Origin: a virus
IMG/VR virus record: IMGVR_UViG_3300025141_000674
Span: 1 to 25,331 of that record
Direction: 5' to 3' (one strand)
Length of the DNA: 25,331 nucleotides
The notes beneath the pieces were generated by a model, which worked only from the letters and a program-made list of their open reading frames with translations, did no database searches and was not told the origin of the DNA. Positions 6,864 through 11,544 of this stretch are shown here, one piece after another; positions within the stretch are counted from its first letter, which is position 1, and every line of letters begins with the position of its first letter. Both the position numbers and the translations under genes were made by a program.

Positions 6864-7101
6864 TGTCTGCCTCCTTCCTTAGCTCCTGAATACGGTCCCA
6901 AGAGCAATGCCAAGCATACTTAACGACAGACTCGAACGCATTTATCCATTCGTGATAGTCTTTATCACCAGGATACTTTCCTTCCTTGGTCCGAATGTTT
7001 TCGAGTAAATCAAAGAGATGTCTGCCAACAAAAAAGTCTAGCTCTATTGTTCTTGCAGATTCGTTAACGTATTTAATGTGGTCTTCTGAGTTATACCTCA
7101 A
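6844..7101 (-). CDS. Small protein of unknown function, TTG start
   Basis: The frame begins at TTG (7099-7101), chosen because AAAGGAG lies nine bases upstream; no ATG has a comparable site. The 85-residue product (RYNSEDHIKYVNESARTIELDF...) is helical, with a Trp/His-rich middle (WHCSWDRIQELR). It overlaps the ArdC-like start by 20 bases, so both are probably made from one message. It directly follows a structured untranslated stretch (7102-7253). The family is not recognised. Confidence 0.65.
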   Translation of the reverse strand: MRYNSEDHIKYVNESARTIELDFFVGRHLFDLLENIRTKEGKYPGDKDYHEWINAFESVVKYAWHCSWDRIQELRKEADNEREGQ

Positions 7102-7253
7102 GGTCTTATCTCCTTTTGCTGCGGCTCTCCCAAGCCGATTCTAATGGCAGACTATTGAACGGCGGTCTGCCAGCGCCAGGTGAGCCTTAAACTCCACCAT
7201 CAGTGATGGCTATCCAGAGAAGGATTAGCCAATTCTGTTTATAATTTTTTCTT
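7102..7253 (-). other. Structured intergenic RNA region with four dyads
   Basis: This 152-base gap has no convincing gene but a dense set of inverted repeats. A hairpin at 7207-7231 has a nine-pair stem with one bulged base. There is a 13-base palindrome CCATCAGTGATGG at 7197-7209. A perfect seven-pair hairpin GGCAGAC/GTCTGCC spans 7146-7171, and CGGCT/AGCCG spans 7122-7137 just ahead of the ribosome site of the TTG-start gene. No U-run follows any of them. It may be a leader, processing site, small RNA or operator; the sequence does not say which. Confidence 0.5.
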
Positions 7254-7412
7254 TTATTTCTTAGACGAGGCTTTTTTAGCTTCATCACTTTGCTCCCATA
7301 CAGTTACGCGTTGAATGTATTTCCCAGAACAGAAGGAAGAACAGAAAGGATGGTCGTCAACGGTTTCGCCCTGGTGGGTGAAGGACGTCCCGCAATCGTA
7401 ACACTGTTTCAT
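7254..7412 (-). CDS. 52-residue zinc-ribbon protein
   Basis: ATG at 7410-7412 follows CAGGAG with seven bases of spacing. The product has C4xxC7 (KQCYDCGTSF) and C24xxxC28 (PFCSSFC), a typical two-pair zinc ribbon, then a basic tail (DEAKKASSKK). It overlaps by 56 bases the end of the 88-codon frame upstream, in a different frame. The strong ribosome site and cysteine spacing favour it as real. A role in binding DNA or a host protein is possible but not shown. Confidence 0.7.
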   Translation of the reverse strand: MKQCYDCGTSFTHQGETVDDHPFCSSFCSGKYIQRVTVWEQSDEAKKASSKK

Positions 7413-7620
7413 TTTTTATCTCCTGGTCACTAGTATTACTAGTGCTACTGAGTGAGTTAACTAATAGTTTCTCCCTGGCTGACTCACTAGTTAATATGTC
7501 TGCTAATTGAACGATGATGTCAATAAGCAAACGGTCATTTTTTGCGAGTTTGTGCCCACTTAATGATCTTTTAAGTTCACTTATCTTCCGTTTAAGTACA
7601 TTTATATTATTTATTGGCAT
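7357..7620 (-). CDS. Small helical protein of unknown function, 3' end overlaps zinc-ribbon gene
   Basis: The 87-residue frame from ATG at 7618-7620 starts MPINNINVLKRKISELKR. A GTG one codon earlier overlaps the upstream stop and is an alternative start. The first 55 residues look helical (LLIDIIVQLADILTS). The last 30 residues (SSTSNTSDQEI...PPGRNR) cross a CTAG-rich palindrome and then run into the zinc-ribbon gene. The upstream gene is coupled. No clear ribosome site is seen. The tail may be poorly conserved or the frame may have drifted. Confidence 0.5.
   Translation of the reverse strand: MPINNINVLKRKISELKRSLSGHKLAKNDRLLIDIIVQLADILTSESAREKLLVNSLSSTSNTSDQEIKNETVLRLRDVLHPPGRNR
7428..7444. 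repeat. 17-base CTAG palindrome
   Basis: CACTAGTATTACTAGTG reads the same on both strands except for the central base. Its first thirteen bases recur inverted at 11081-11093 in the divergent control region. It lies just upstream of the zinc-ribbon ribosome site, inside the tail of the overlapping frame. A perfect dyad shared by two distant control positions suggests an operator for a dimeric protein. Confidence 0.4.
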
Positions 7621-7622
7621 CA

Positions 7623-7835
7623 CTAAACCGCACGACGGTACGATCTTAGGTGATTCTTAGCTATATTGGCTGCTTCTTCTTTGATAGCTTTGACGGCGAT
7701 AGTGCCTAGTTCGTTTGCCAGGAATTGGCTTAGCGTAAACAACTCATCTCTCGCCTCATTGGATAGGGCATTATCGTCTAACGTTACCTCATAGACGATG
7801 GCCTGATATTGCTGAATAGCATCGACCAATCTCAT
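7623..7835 (-). CDS. Small helical protein of unknown function
   Basis: The 70-residue product (MRLVDAIQQYQAIVYEVTLD...) is helical, with an acidic first half and a basic C-terminus (KNHLRSYRRAV). GGGGGAGGAACCT before ATG is a strong ribosome site. The untranslated stretch upstream is 110 bases and carries an AT-rich promoter-like element, so this may be the first gene of a sub-operon running down to at least 7254. The family is not recognised. Confidence 0.65.
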   Translation of the reverse strand: MRLVDAIQQYQAIVYEVTLDDNALSNEARDELFTLSQFLANELGTIAVKAIKEEAANIAKNHLRSYRRAV

Positions 7836-7876
7836 AGGTTCCTCCCCCGAGGAATATGGTTTATGCTAAATGCAAT

Positions 7877-7894
7877 ATAATATTATTTCGCAAG
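7877..7894 (-). promoter_or_regulatory. Degenerate third copy of the 18-base early element
   Basis: This stretch matches the pair of 18-base repeats at 9059-9076 and 9301-9318 at 14 of 18 positions and has the same orientation. It lies 42 bases before the start of the gene ending at 7623. A TGTGTA/TACACA dyad (7901-7918) sits just upstream on the minus strand. The AT-rich core could serve as a promoter for leftward genes. Confidence 0.35.
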
Positions 7895-7945
7895 TAATTA
7901 TGTGTATGCGTCTACACACATCCTTGCAGGTTATCCTACTTGTAG

Positions 7946-8167
7946 CTACCCTAATTCCTCTTCCTCCTCTTCAGGCTCACGGATGTATGTATCCCATTCA
8001 TCCCCCCAAGCTCCCGTCAAAAGATACTCTCGTTGAGCAGCGGTCAGGGTTGGGAAAGCATCTTGAATAAGGGTTCCGTTGTTCCAGTCCGCAAACTGCT
8101 CCGGTGTGCAAGGCAGCTCAAGCTCCCTTATCTCCCCGGTGAACATGCTTCTTTTTGTTACTTTCAT
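7946..8167 (-). CDS. Small conserved phage protein with LIQ-AFP-L motif
   Basis: I choose ATG at 8165-8167, since AAGGGA lies just upstream; a GTG seven codons earlier has no site. The 73-residue product has the pattern TKRSMFTGEIRELELP, then W28 in ADWNNG, LIQDAFPTLTAAQREYLLTG, and EWD. I recall small proteins with the same LIQxAFPxL...REFLxTG...EWD motif in many unrelated phages; no function is known to me. The C-terminus is poly-acidic (EPEEEEEELG). Its wide spread suggests a conserved target such as host RNA polymerase, but that is inference. Confidence 0.75.
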   Translation of the reverse strand: MKVTKRSMFTGEIRELELPCTPEQFADWNNGTLIQDAFPTLTAAQREYLLTGAWGDEWDTYIREPEEEEEELG

Positions 8168-8169
8168 TT

Positions 8170-8382
8170 TCAGTCCCTTCTGGCCCACATTTTTCTGTAG
8201 GTCTTATGGTTGTCCATGAAGTCTTTCCATATTTCGCGCGGGACGAGAGGGGTTATCTCCATGACATTCTCGAATTTCTTAATATTAATTCCCGAGTTTT
8301 CTATCGAGAGGAGGATTCTTACGTGCCTCTTCTCCGCATACTTCTGATTCAAGGGTCCGATTAGTGGGCTGAATAGTCCCAT
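8170..8382 (-). CDS. Small basic protein of unknown function, overlapping frame
   Basis: The 70-residue frame (MGLFSPLIGPLNQKY...) starts inside the upstream small gene and overlaps it by 98 bases. AAGAAGAG lies near the ATG. The second half is basic and aromatic (PREIWKDFMDNHKTYRKMW). Its stop is two bases from the next ATG, which supports the 3' end being coding. A shorter product starting further inside is possible. Confidence 0.5.
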   Translation of the reverse strand: MGLFSPLIGPLNQKYAEKRHVRILLSIENSGINIKKFENVMEITPLVPREIWKDFMDNHKTYRKMWARRD

Positions 8383-8488
8383 TTAGCTCTTCTTTCTTTT
8401 CGATGTTTGAATTTCTGAGTTCTTGCTCGAACTGGCGAGTGAAGTATTCTTCTCTCTCCCATGACCTGTTGCTGAATGGAGAATACAT
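8285..8488 (-). CDS. Small charged protein of unknown function
   Basis: The 67-residue frame (MYSPFSNRSWEREEYFTRQ) has AGGAAGGACAAA directly before ATG, a good ribosome site. The first 35 residues look helical and charged; the C-terminal half is polar and low in hydrophobics. It shares 98 bases with the next frame, which is long even for phage. One of the two may be partly non-coding. The family is not recognised. Confidence 0.5.
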   Translation of the reverse strand: MYSPFSNRSWEREEYFTRQFEQELRNSNIEKKEELNGTIQPTNRTLESEVCGEEARKNPPLDRKLGN

Positions 8489-8498
8489 TTTGTCCTTC

Positions 8499-8702
8499 CT
8501 AGTTAGTTTTATCCAATTTGAGCTTTATTCTAGATCTTAGCTTCTTTATTTCCTCTTGAGACATCTTTACTGCTTGTTTCGCTTCGCTTCCTTCTAGTTT
8601 GTGGGCCATGCTGTGGAATCCTTCTCCTCTTTTCATTGTATTATCAATGATTCTTTTCATTTCTGGGCTTAGTTGGTTGTGGTTTCGGAGTCTTTTACGC
8701 AT
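8499..8702 (-). CDS. Small highly basic protein of unknown function
   Basis: The 67-residue product is lysine/arginine rich from end to end (MRKRLRNHNQL, EEIKKLRSRIKLKLDKTN) and mostly helical. GGAGGAGAAAAGAG before ATG is a strong ribosome site. The charge suggests nucleic-acid contact, but no known fold is visible. It lies between the coiled-coil gene and the charged protein gene, with short gaps on both sides. Confidence 0.6.
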   Translation of the reverse strand: MRKRLRNHNQLSPEMKRIIDNTMKRGEGFHSMAHKLEGSEAKQAVKMSQEEIKKLRSRIKLKLDKTN

Positions 8703-8721
8703 CTCTTTTCTCCTCCACGCC

Positions 8722-9036
8722 TTATATCCTTGAAGACTTTTTATAGAAGTTTGCCATATTGGTTAGTTGTTCTTCCTCTTCTTTCTCCCTCGCGGCTATT
8801 TCTGTGAGGCAGGATTGAAGATCTTGTTCGAGCAGCGCCAAGTTCTGGGTTAGCTCGTCGCATTTTGCTTTGTAGTAATGGGACTTTGCCTGTTCCAGCT
8901 TTAGAAGTTTGAAGAATTTTTCAGCGTTGTCCCATTCTAGCTTGGCCATCTCGACGAGCCTCTCCTTTGAGGTGTTCTTAAACTCCTCGCTGCTTGGCTC
9001 ACCGACGACTCTGGTTAATGGAATTCGTAAATGCAT
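8722..9036 (-). CDS. Coiled-coil protein of unknown function
   Basis: The 104-residue product begins MHLRIPLTRVVGEPSSEEF. From about residue 25 to 95 it is one long heptad-like helix (LEWDNAEKFFKLLKLEQAK, LTQNLALLEQDLQSC, EIAAREKEEEEQL). GGAGGTCAC before ATG is the closest to a consensus ribosome site in the block. One copy of the 18-base repeat (9059-9076) lies 23 bases before the start. No catalytic motif is seen. Confidence 0.65.
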   Translation of the reverse strand: MHLRIPLTRVVGEPSSEEFKNTSKERLVEMAKLEWDNAEKFFKLLKLEQAKSHYYKAKCDELTQNLALLEQDLQSCLTEIAAREKEEEEQLTNMANFYKKSSRI

Positions 9037-9058
9037 GTGACCTCCGTGTTTTATTCAA

Positions 9059-9076
9059 TTAATAGAATTTCGCTAG
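9059..9076 (-). promoter_or_regulatory. 18-base early element, copy 1
   Basis: Plus-strand TTAATAGAATTTCGCTAG is 17 of 18 identical to 9301-9318. It overlaps the stop codon of the tryptophan-rich gene and lies 23 bases before the coiled-coil gene. The same orientation and the same place relative to a start codon suggest a promoter or regulator site for leftward genes. Confidence 0.45.
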
Positions 9077-9288
9077 AGTGCGGTTAGAAAAGATGCGATG
9101 CCGCGGTGGGCTGAGACAAAGAGTTCCCATTGAAGCCAAGCAGAGTGTTCTTTGGCCGGTGATAGCTTCCAGGCTCCCCACGGCCAAGCCTGGCAACATT
9201 CCCATGGCATTCCTTCCCAAGCTTGATCAATTTCCCACGGTTTGCGCTGTTCAATGTATGTTGAAATCATGTATTCTTCGTAGCTCAT
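9073..9288 (-). CDS. Tryptophan-rich microprotein with an eleven-residue tandem repeat
   Basis: AAAGGAGATAAGGC precedes the ATG. Eight of the 71 residues are tryptophan (W18, W24, W29, W35, W37, W40, W51, W54). Two tandem units, PWEIDQAWEGM and PWECCQAWPWG, share the pattern PWExxQAW. There are two adjacent cysteines (C31, C32). There is no signal peptide. The C-terminal part is mildly hydrophobic (ELFVSAHRGIASFLTAL) and could contact a membrane. No family is recognised. A terminator and an 18-base element stand just upstream, so the gene may be controlled on its own. Confidence 0.55.
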   Translation of the reverse strand: MSYEEYMISTYIEQRKPWEIDQAWEGMPWECCQAWPWGAWKLSPAKEHSAWLQWELFVSAHRGIASFLTAL

Positions 9289-9300
9289 GCCTTATCTCCT

Positions 9301-9318
9301 TTAATAGAATTTCGATAG
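9301..9318 (-). promoter_or_regulatory. 18-base early element, copy 2
   Basis: Plus-strand TTAATAGAATTTCGATAG lies between a rho-independent terminator (9324-9347) and the ribosome site of the tryptophan-rich gene, the place where a restart promoter is expected. It is 17 of 18 identical to copy 1. The AT-rich part next to the gene could act as a -10 box, but then the leader would be almost absent. Confidence 0.45.
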
Positions 9319-9323
9319 AAAGA

Positions 9324-9347
9324 AGAAAGGGGGCTTTCGCCCCCCTT
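9324..9347 (-). terminator. Rho-independent terminator, leftward
   Basis: On the minus strand GGGGGC, a GAAA tetraloop and GCCCCC form a G/C-only stem extended by A-T pairs, followed by TTTCTTCTTTCT. It begins just after the stop codon of the gene at 9351-9863. It should end or reduce transcription coming from the right, before the downstream microprotein genes. Confidence 0.8.
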
Positions 9348-9350
9348 GGG

Positions 9351-9863
9351 TTATTCACCCAGAGTCAGGTTCCGGATGCTCCGGGCTATTTGACCGAATG
9401 TCATGTATTCCGTGTTGCCTCCGTGTTGGTCTAACTCGCGTTGTCCGTAGAGTGCGGCCCACACGAACTTGACTTGCTTATTCTCAAAGCAACCTAGCTG
9501 CTCCTTCTGGTCCATCTTGACTTGATCAAGCTGCTCTCTCAGAGGACAGTAGAGGTCGTTATCGGTATCCTGGTTGGTTCGCCAGGCTGTCATGACCATC
9601 TTAAGGGTTTGACCGTCAAGCGGTCCCCCGTTGAGGGTGATGAACTCGGCTACCTTCTCGTTCCCGATAATCTCCATCGCGTCGTCGCTCTGGATGATGA
9701 TATCGAGGATTTCTTGAAGGTCCTCGCTGGCGACGAACTCTTTGTAGAATCTCGTCACAGTCTGTGCTCGTCCTACTAACTTCTTGGCTTGAAGCCAGTC
9801 TCTTGTTCCCACTTGGTGGTCGTCTACTTCACGTTCTAGACTTTGGATTAGTTGGTTGTACAT
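9351..9863 (-). CDS. 170-residue protein of unknown function
   Basis: The product begins MYNQLIQSLEREVDDHQVGTRDW. It is mainly helical in the first 90 residues and acidic overall. Two cysteines (LYCPLREQL, LGCFENKQ) lie in the second half, without a metal-site pattern. AGGAGATAAGCAAAC precedes ATG, and a UUCG hairpin (9880-9898) stands just upstream of that site. A strong terminator follows the gene, so it seems to be expressed as a separate unit from the downstream block. The family is not recognised. Confidence 0.7.
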   Translation of the reverse strand: MYNQLIQSLEREVDDHQVGTRDWLQAKKLVGRAQTVTRFYKEFVASEDLQEILDIIIQSDDAMEIIGNEKVAEFITLNGGPLDGQTLKMVMTAWRTNQDTDNDLYCPLREQLDQVKMDQKEQLGCFENKQVKFVWAALYGQRELDQHGGNTEYMTFGQIARSIRNLTLGE

Positions 9864-9879
9864 GTTTGCTTATCTCCTG

Positions 9880-9898
9880 TTAAAGCCGAAGCTTTTAA
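9880..9898 (-). promoter_or_regulatory. UUCG hairpin next to a ribosome site
   Basis: On the minus strand TTAAAAGC, TTCG and GCTTTAA form a stem with one bulge, ending just before AGGAG of the gene at 9351-9863. It may protect the 5' end of the message or keep the ribosome site open. It lacks a U-run and is not a standard terminator. Confidence 0.45.
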
Positions 9899-9923
9899 GT
9901 TTAGATTGTCTCCCTCAAGGAAG

Positions 9924-9960
9924 AAATCTTTTTGGTTGCACAAGCAAAACCAAAAAATTT
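9924..9960. repeat. AT-rich imperfect inverted repeat
   Basis: CTTTTTGGTTGC and GCAAAACCAAAAA pair across four bases with a two-base bulge. The surrounding 9899-10102 stretch holds no convincing gene on either strand and is purine-rich on the plus strand. The dyad has no U-run outside the stem in either direction. The function is unknown. Confidence 0.35.
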
Positions 9961-10102
9961 CAATGCAGAGGGAGCAGATGACGAATCGCTAGGCTTGACT
10001 GGGGATAAGATGGACGGCCAGCGAAGCCGGAGTAGTGAAGGAGGCCAACGAGGAGGGAGCAAGAGAGGATGAATCTTGCCCCTCATCGAAGGCGAAAGGG
10101 CC

Positions 10103-10118
10103 GAAGCCCGAAGGCTTC
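10103..10118 (-). terminator. UUCG hairpin after a stop codon, possible terminator
   Basis: On the minus strand GAAGCC, TTCG and GGCTTC form a six-pair stem with the very stable C(UUCG)G loop. It overlaps the TGA of the gene at 10117-10269. Downstream T residues are few (CCCTTTCGCC), so it may terminate weakly or only protect the 3' end. Confidence 0.45.
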
Positions 10119-10269
10119 ATGAGCCTGGAAATGGTGGCAACTCAATGCTGTCATCCATGCCACAGTCACATATCCATGAGTTACATCCTTCACATATGTA
10201 ATCGTCGGTGGTGAATTCTAGGGATTCATCGGCTAGACGGGCCTGAGGTGAGTTAGTTTCGCAATCCAT
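10117..10269 (-). CDS. 50-residue cysteine-rich acidic microprotein
   Basis: The start is ATG at 10267-10269, with AAAAGGAGATAACC upstream; a TTG 24 codons earlier lacks a site. The product holds C3, then C27xxC30 (ICEGCNS) and C35xC37 (ICDCG), a likely metal knuckle. It is acidic (DESLEFTTDD, GMDDSIELP). It ends in a UUCG hairpin. It is one of four cysteine-rich small proteins in the early block. The function is unknown. Confidence 0.65.
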   Translation of the reverse strand: MDCETNSPQARLADESLEFTTDDYICEGCNSWICDCGMDDSIELPPFPGS

Positions 10270-10351
10270 GACGGTTATCTCCTTTTCTTTCGGGTCGAGA
10301 ATGTCGACGATGAGCCGTACGGCCCGTTTGGTTGTTGGCAAGTGTGGTGAC

Positions 10352-10395
10352 GGAGCCCCGAGGAGCCCCGACGAAGCCCCGAGGAGGAGCCCCGA
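10352..10395. repeat. Four GRAGCCCCGA direct repeats, GC-rich
   Basis: GGAGCCCCGA occurs at 10352-10361, 10362-10371 and 10386-10395, with a variant CGAAGCCCCGA at 10372-10382. This is far richer in G+C than its surroundings and lies between two minus-strand genes. A six-pair AGGGCC/GGCCCT hairpin (10400-10414) is next to it at a stop codon. It may be an iteron-like binding array or an expression punctuation mark. Confidence 0.55.
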
Positions 10396-10412
10396 AGGGA
10401 GGGCCAGAGGCC

Positions 10413-10604
10413 CTAGAAGGGCACCTCCATCTCGTCGAGGGGAGGCGGCACTAGCGGCTCGTGGTAGGCCGGGTGTTCGCCGTCGGCGTCAGGAATGAGT
10501 CCGATAATCATGACTTCCCAGGCACCAAGCTCGTCAGGGTCGTGGTTTAGGTCGTAGGCAACTTCAACATAAGGTAGTCGCATTTGGTAATCTGTAGTGT
10601 TCAT
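10413..10604 (-). CDS. 63-residue protein of unknown function, first gene of the leftward block
   Basis: The product (MNTTDYQMRLPYVEVAYDLNHD...) is acidic and proline-rich at the C-terminus (HEPLVPPPLDEMEVPF), with a hydrophobic middle (WEVMIIGLIPDADG). The ribosome site is ambiguous: AGAGG touches the ATG and AAAGG is 14 bases away. It is the rightmost minus-strand gene and would be the first message read leftward from the divergent region. The family is not recognised. Confidence 0.55.
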   Translation of the reverse strand: MNTTDYQMRLPYVEVAYDLNHDPDELGAWEVMIIGLIPDADGEHPAYHEPLVPPPLDEMEVPF

Positions 10605-10748
10605 CCTCTGTAACCTTTCGTAGGTGAATAATTAGCTCTCGCCCCCGCCGAGCTGATTTTCACTGGAGGAAGGTGGAAGAGGATGAATACGTTAAGCAGA
10701 TTGCCGAAGGTGACGGATTAATGTGTGAAGGTGTCGGAGACCTGAACC

Positions 10749-10937
10749 ATGAACCCTAGCGCAGGTGACGGAAGATCAATGAGTTACGGGCTAAATGACG
10801 AAGCCAAAGGCGTATTTAGGCTGGACACGATTGAGCGTATGTGGACGTGTGGGGGAAGGAAGGCCTGGAGGGACTGGAAGGAGCCACGCTTGTCAACAGC
10901 CAAGCGGGTCGTTCGGCGTCAAATTGAGAAGAATTAG
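10749..10937 (+). CDS. Doubtful 62-residue ORF in the divergent region
   Basis: ATG is preceded by GGAG at nine bases. The product (MNPSAGDGRSMSYGLND...) is basic at the C-terminus (STAKRVVRRQIEKN) and has two W residues and one C. It is isolated from the late block by 300 bases, and the region has the composition of the other non-coding purine-rich stretches. It could be a small DNA-binding regulator, but chance is as likely. Confidence 0.25.
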   Translation: MNPSAGDGRSMSYGLNDEAKGVFRLDTIERMWTCGGRKAWRDWKEPRLSTAKRVVRRQIEKN

Positions 10938-10990
10938 AGTCGAACGAAATCCTTGATTAACTCTAGGGGGGTAACGCTCCGGAAGAATAA

Positions 10991-11029
10991 CGCGCAACGC
11001 GCAAGATACTCTCTATGAATTTTTGCGCG
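10991..11029. repeat. Tandem and inverted CGCGCAA repeats
   Basis: CGCGCAA occurs twice in tandem (10991-11004), and its reverse complement TTGCGCG lies at 11023-11029. One tandem copy can pair with the inverted copy to form a seven-pair stem with an 18-base loop. The layout fits a protein-binding site or origin structure. Confidence 0.45.
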
Positions 11030-11136
11030 ATTTGGAAGGTCCGACAGTTATATATGGGACTGGAGCAAGTCTAGAATCATAGTAATACTAGTGCGCCTGA
11101 TAGTAGTAAGAGGGGATAAAAGAAGTATGTACTTAT

Positions 11137-11166
11137 TTGTGACCCTATGTCAAATAATTTTATAAG
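11137..11166 (+). promoter_or_regulatory. Candidate sigma70-like promoter for the late block with internal dyad
   Basis: TTGTGA (11137-11142) and TATAAG (11161-11166) are spaced by 18 bases; they match the -35 and -10 consensus at four and five of six positions. A dyad (TTATTTGTGAC at 11133-11143, GTCAAATAA at 11149-11157) covers the space between the boxes, so a bound regulator would block polymerase. Transcription would start about 70 bases before the first late gene. Confidence 0.35.
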
Positions 11167-11220
11167 TGCCGGATATTGCTAGGGTGCTCTACCGAGATAA
11201 TGCTTGACAAGTATCTCATA

Positions 11221-11241
11221 ATTGACAAAATCTAGGTCAAT
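11221..11241 (+). promoter_or_regulatory. Inverted repeat at the start of the first late gene
   Basis: ATTGAC and GTCAAT frame the only AGG-like ribosome site (in TCTAGG) and end directly before ATG. In RNA the six-pair stem would hold the ribosome site in its loop; in DNA it could be an operator. A second TTGAC lies at 11203. Confidence 0.4.
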
Positions 11242-11544
11242 ATGGCGAAAGATCACACAGTAACGGTCTATCAAAATGCGGATAATCACAAGTTGCTGCA
11301 TGACTTGTATATGATTACTCGGAAGCAGATTGAGGGACTTCGCCGCAAAGTTGAGGACGATGAGGATCTTACAGCAAAAGATTTAAAAACTCTCGACCTA
11401 TGTTATGATGGACTCAAGAAACTAATTGGTGTCGAGAAGGAGCTGAAGACTGACGCTCTTGCCTCGATGACCGACGATGAACTTCGGGCTCTCGCTAGAA
11501 AAACCATTAGAGAGGGACTAGCATCCAGTAAAAAGGGTAAGTAA
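11242..11544 (+). CDS. Terminase small-subunit candidate
   Basis: The 100-residue product (MAKDHTVTVYQNADNHKLLHDLYMITRKQIEGLRRKVEDDE...) is helical and highly charged, with a coiled-coil-like middle and a C-terminal tail SSKKGK. It is the first gene of the late block and comes before the large terminase, the usual place for the small subunit, which recognises the pac or cos site and forms a ring. Its length is a little short for the family and no clear helix-turn-helix is visible, so the call rests on position. It overlaps the next start by one base (TAATG). Confidence 0.45.
   Translation: MAKDHTVTVYQNADNHKLLHDLYMITRKQIEGLRRKVEDDEDLTAKDLKTLDLCYDGLKKLIGVEKELKTDALASMTDDELRALARKTIREGLASSKKGK

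Larger units (their letters stand above)
10605..11241. promoter_or_regulatory. Divergent control region between early and late blocks
   Basis: This 637-base stretch separates the leftward and rightward blocks. I see no well-supported gene. It has a chain of short frames with purine-rich sites near 10676-10776 (two of 12 codons, and one of 62 codons at 10749-10937). It also has tandem CGCGCAA (10991-11004) with an inverted copy (11023-11029), a copy of a CTAG motif (11081-11093), a dyad at 11133-11157, a sigma70-like promoter at 11137-11166, and a dyad around the first late start. It is the natural site for control of both units and perhaps an origin. Confidence 0.6.

Noticed and set aside
7146-7171. 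tRNA acceptor-like stem GGCAGAC/GTCTGCC followed by A
   Set aside because: Only 12 bases lie within the stem, with no anticodon or T arm; a simple hairpin.
7151-7207. 19-codon minus-strand frame (MVEFKAHLALADRRS...) in the structured gap
   Set aside because: No ribosome site and it lies across the stems; RNA structure explains the region better.
9078-9434. Plus-strand frame of 118 codons
   Set aside because: It covers the tryptophan-rich gene, the terminator and the end of another minus-strand gene; no ribosome site.
9901-10086. Minus-strand frame of 61 codons (MRGKIHPLLLPPRWPP...)
   Set aside because: No ribosome site, low-complexity P/L/S composition caused by a purine-rich opposite strand, and two dyads inside or beside it; treated as non-coding.
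10268-10498. Plus-strand frame of 76 codons, arginine/proline rich
   Set aside because: It runs through the GC repeats and antisense to two better-supported minus-strand genes; the composition is that of the repeats.
11203-11208. Consensus TTGACA as a -35 box
   Set aside because: No acceptable -10 box at 16-18 bases; the promoter at 11137-11166 fits better.
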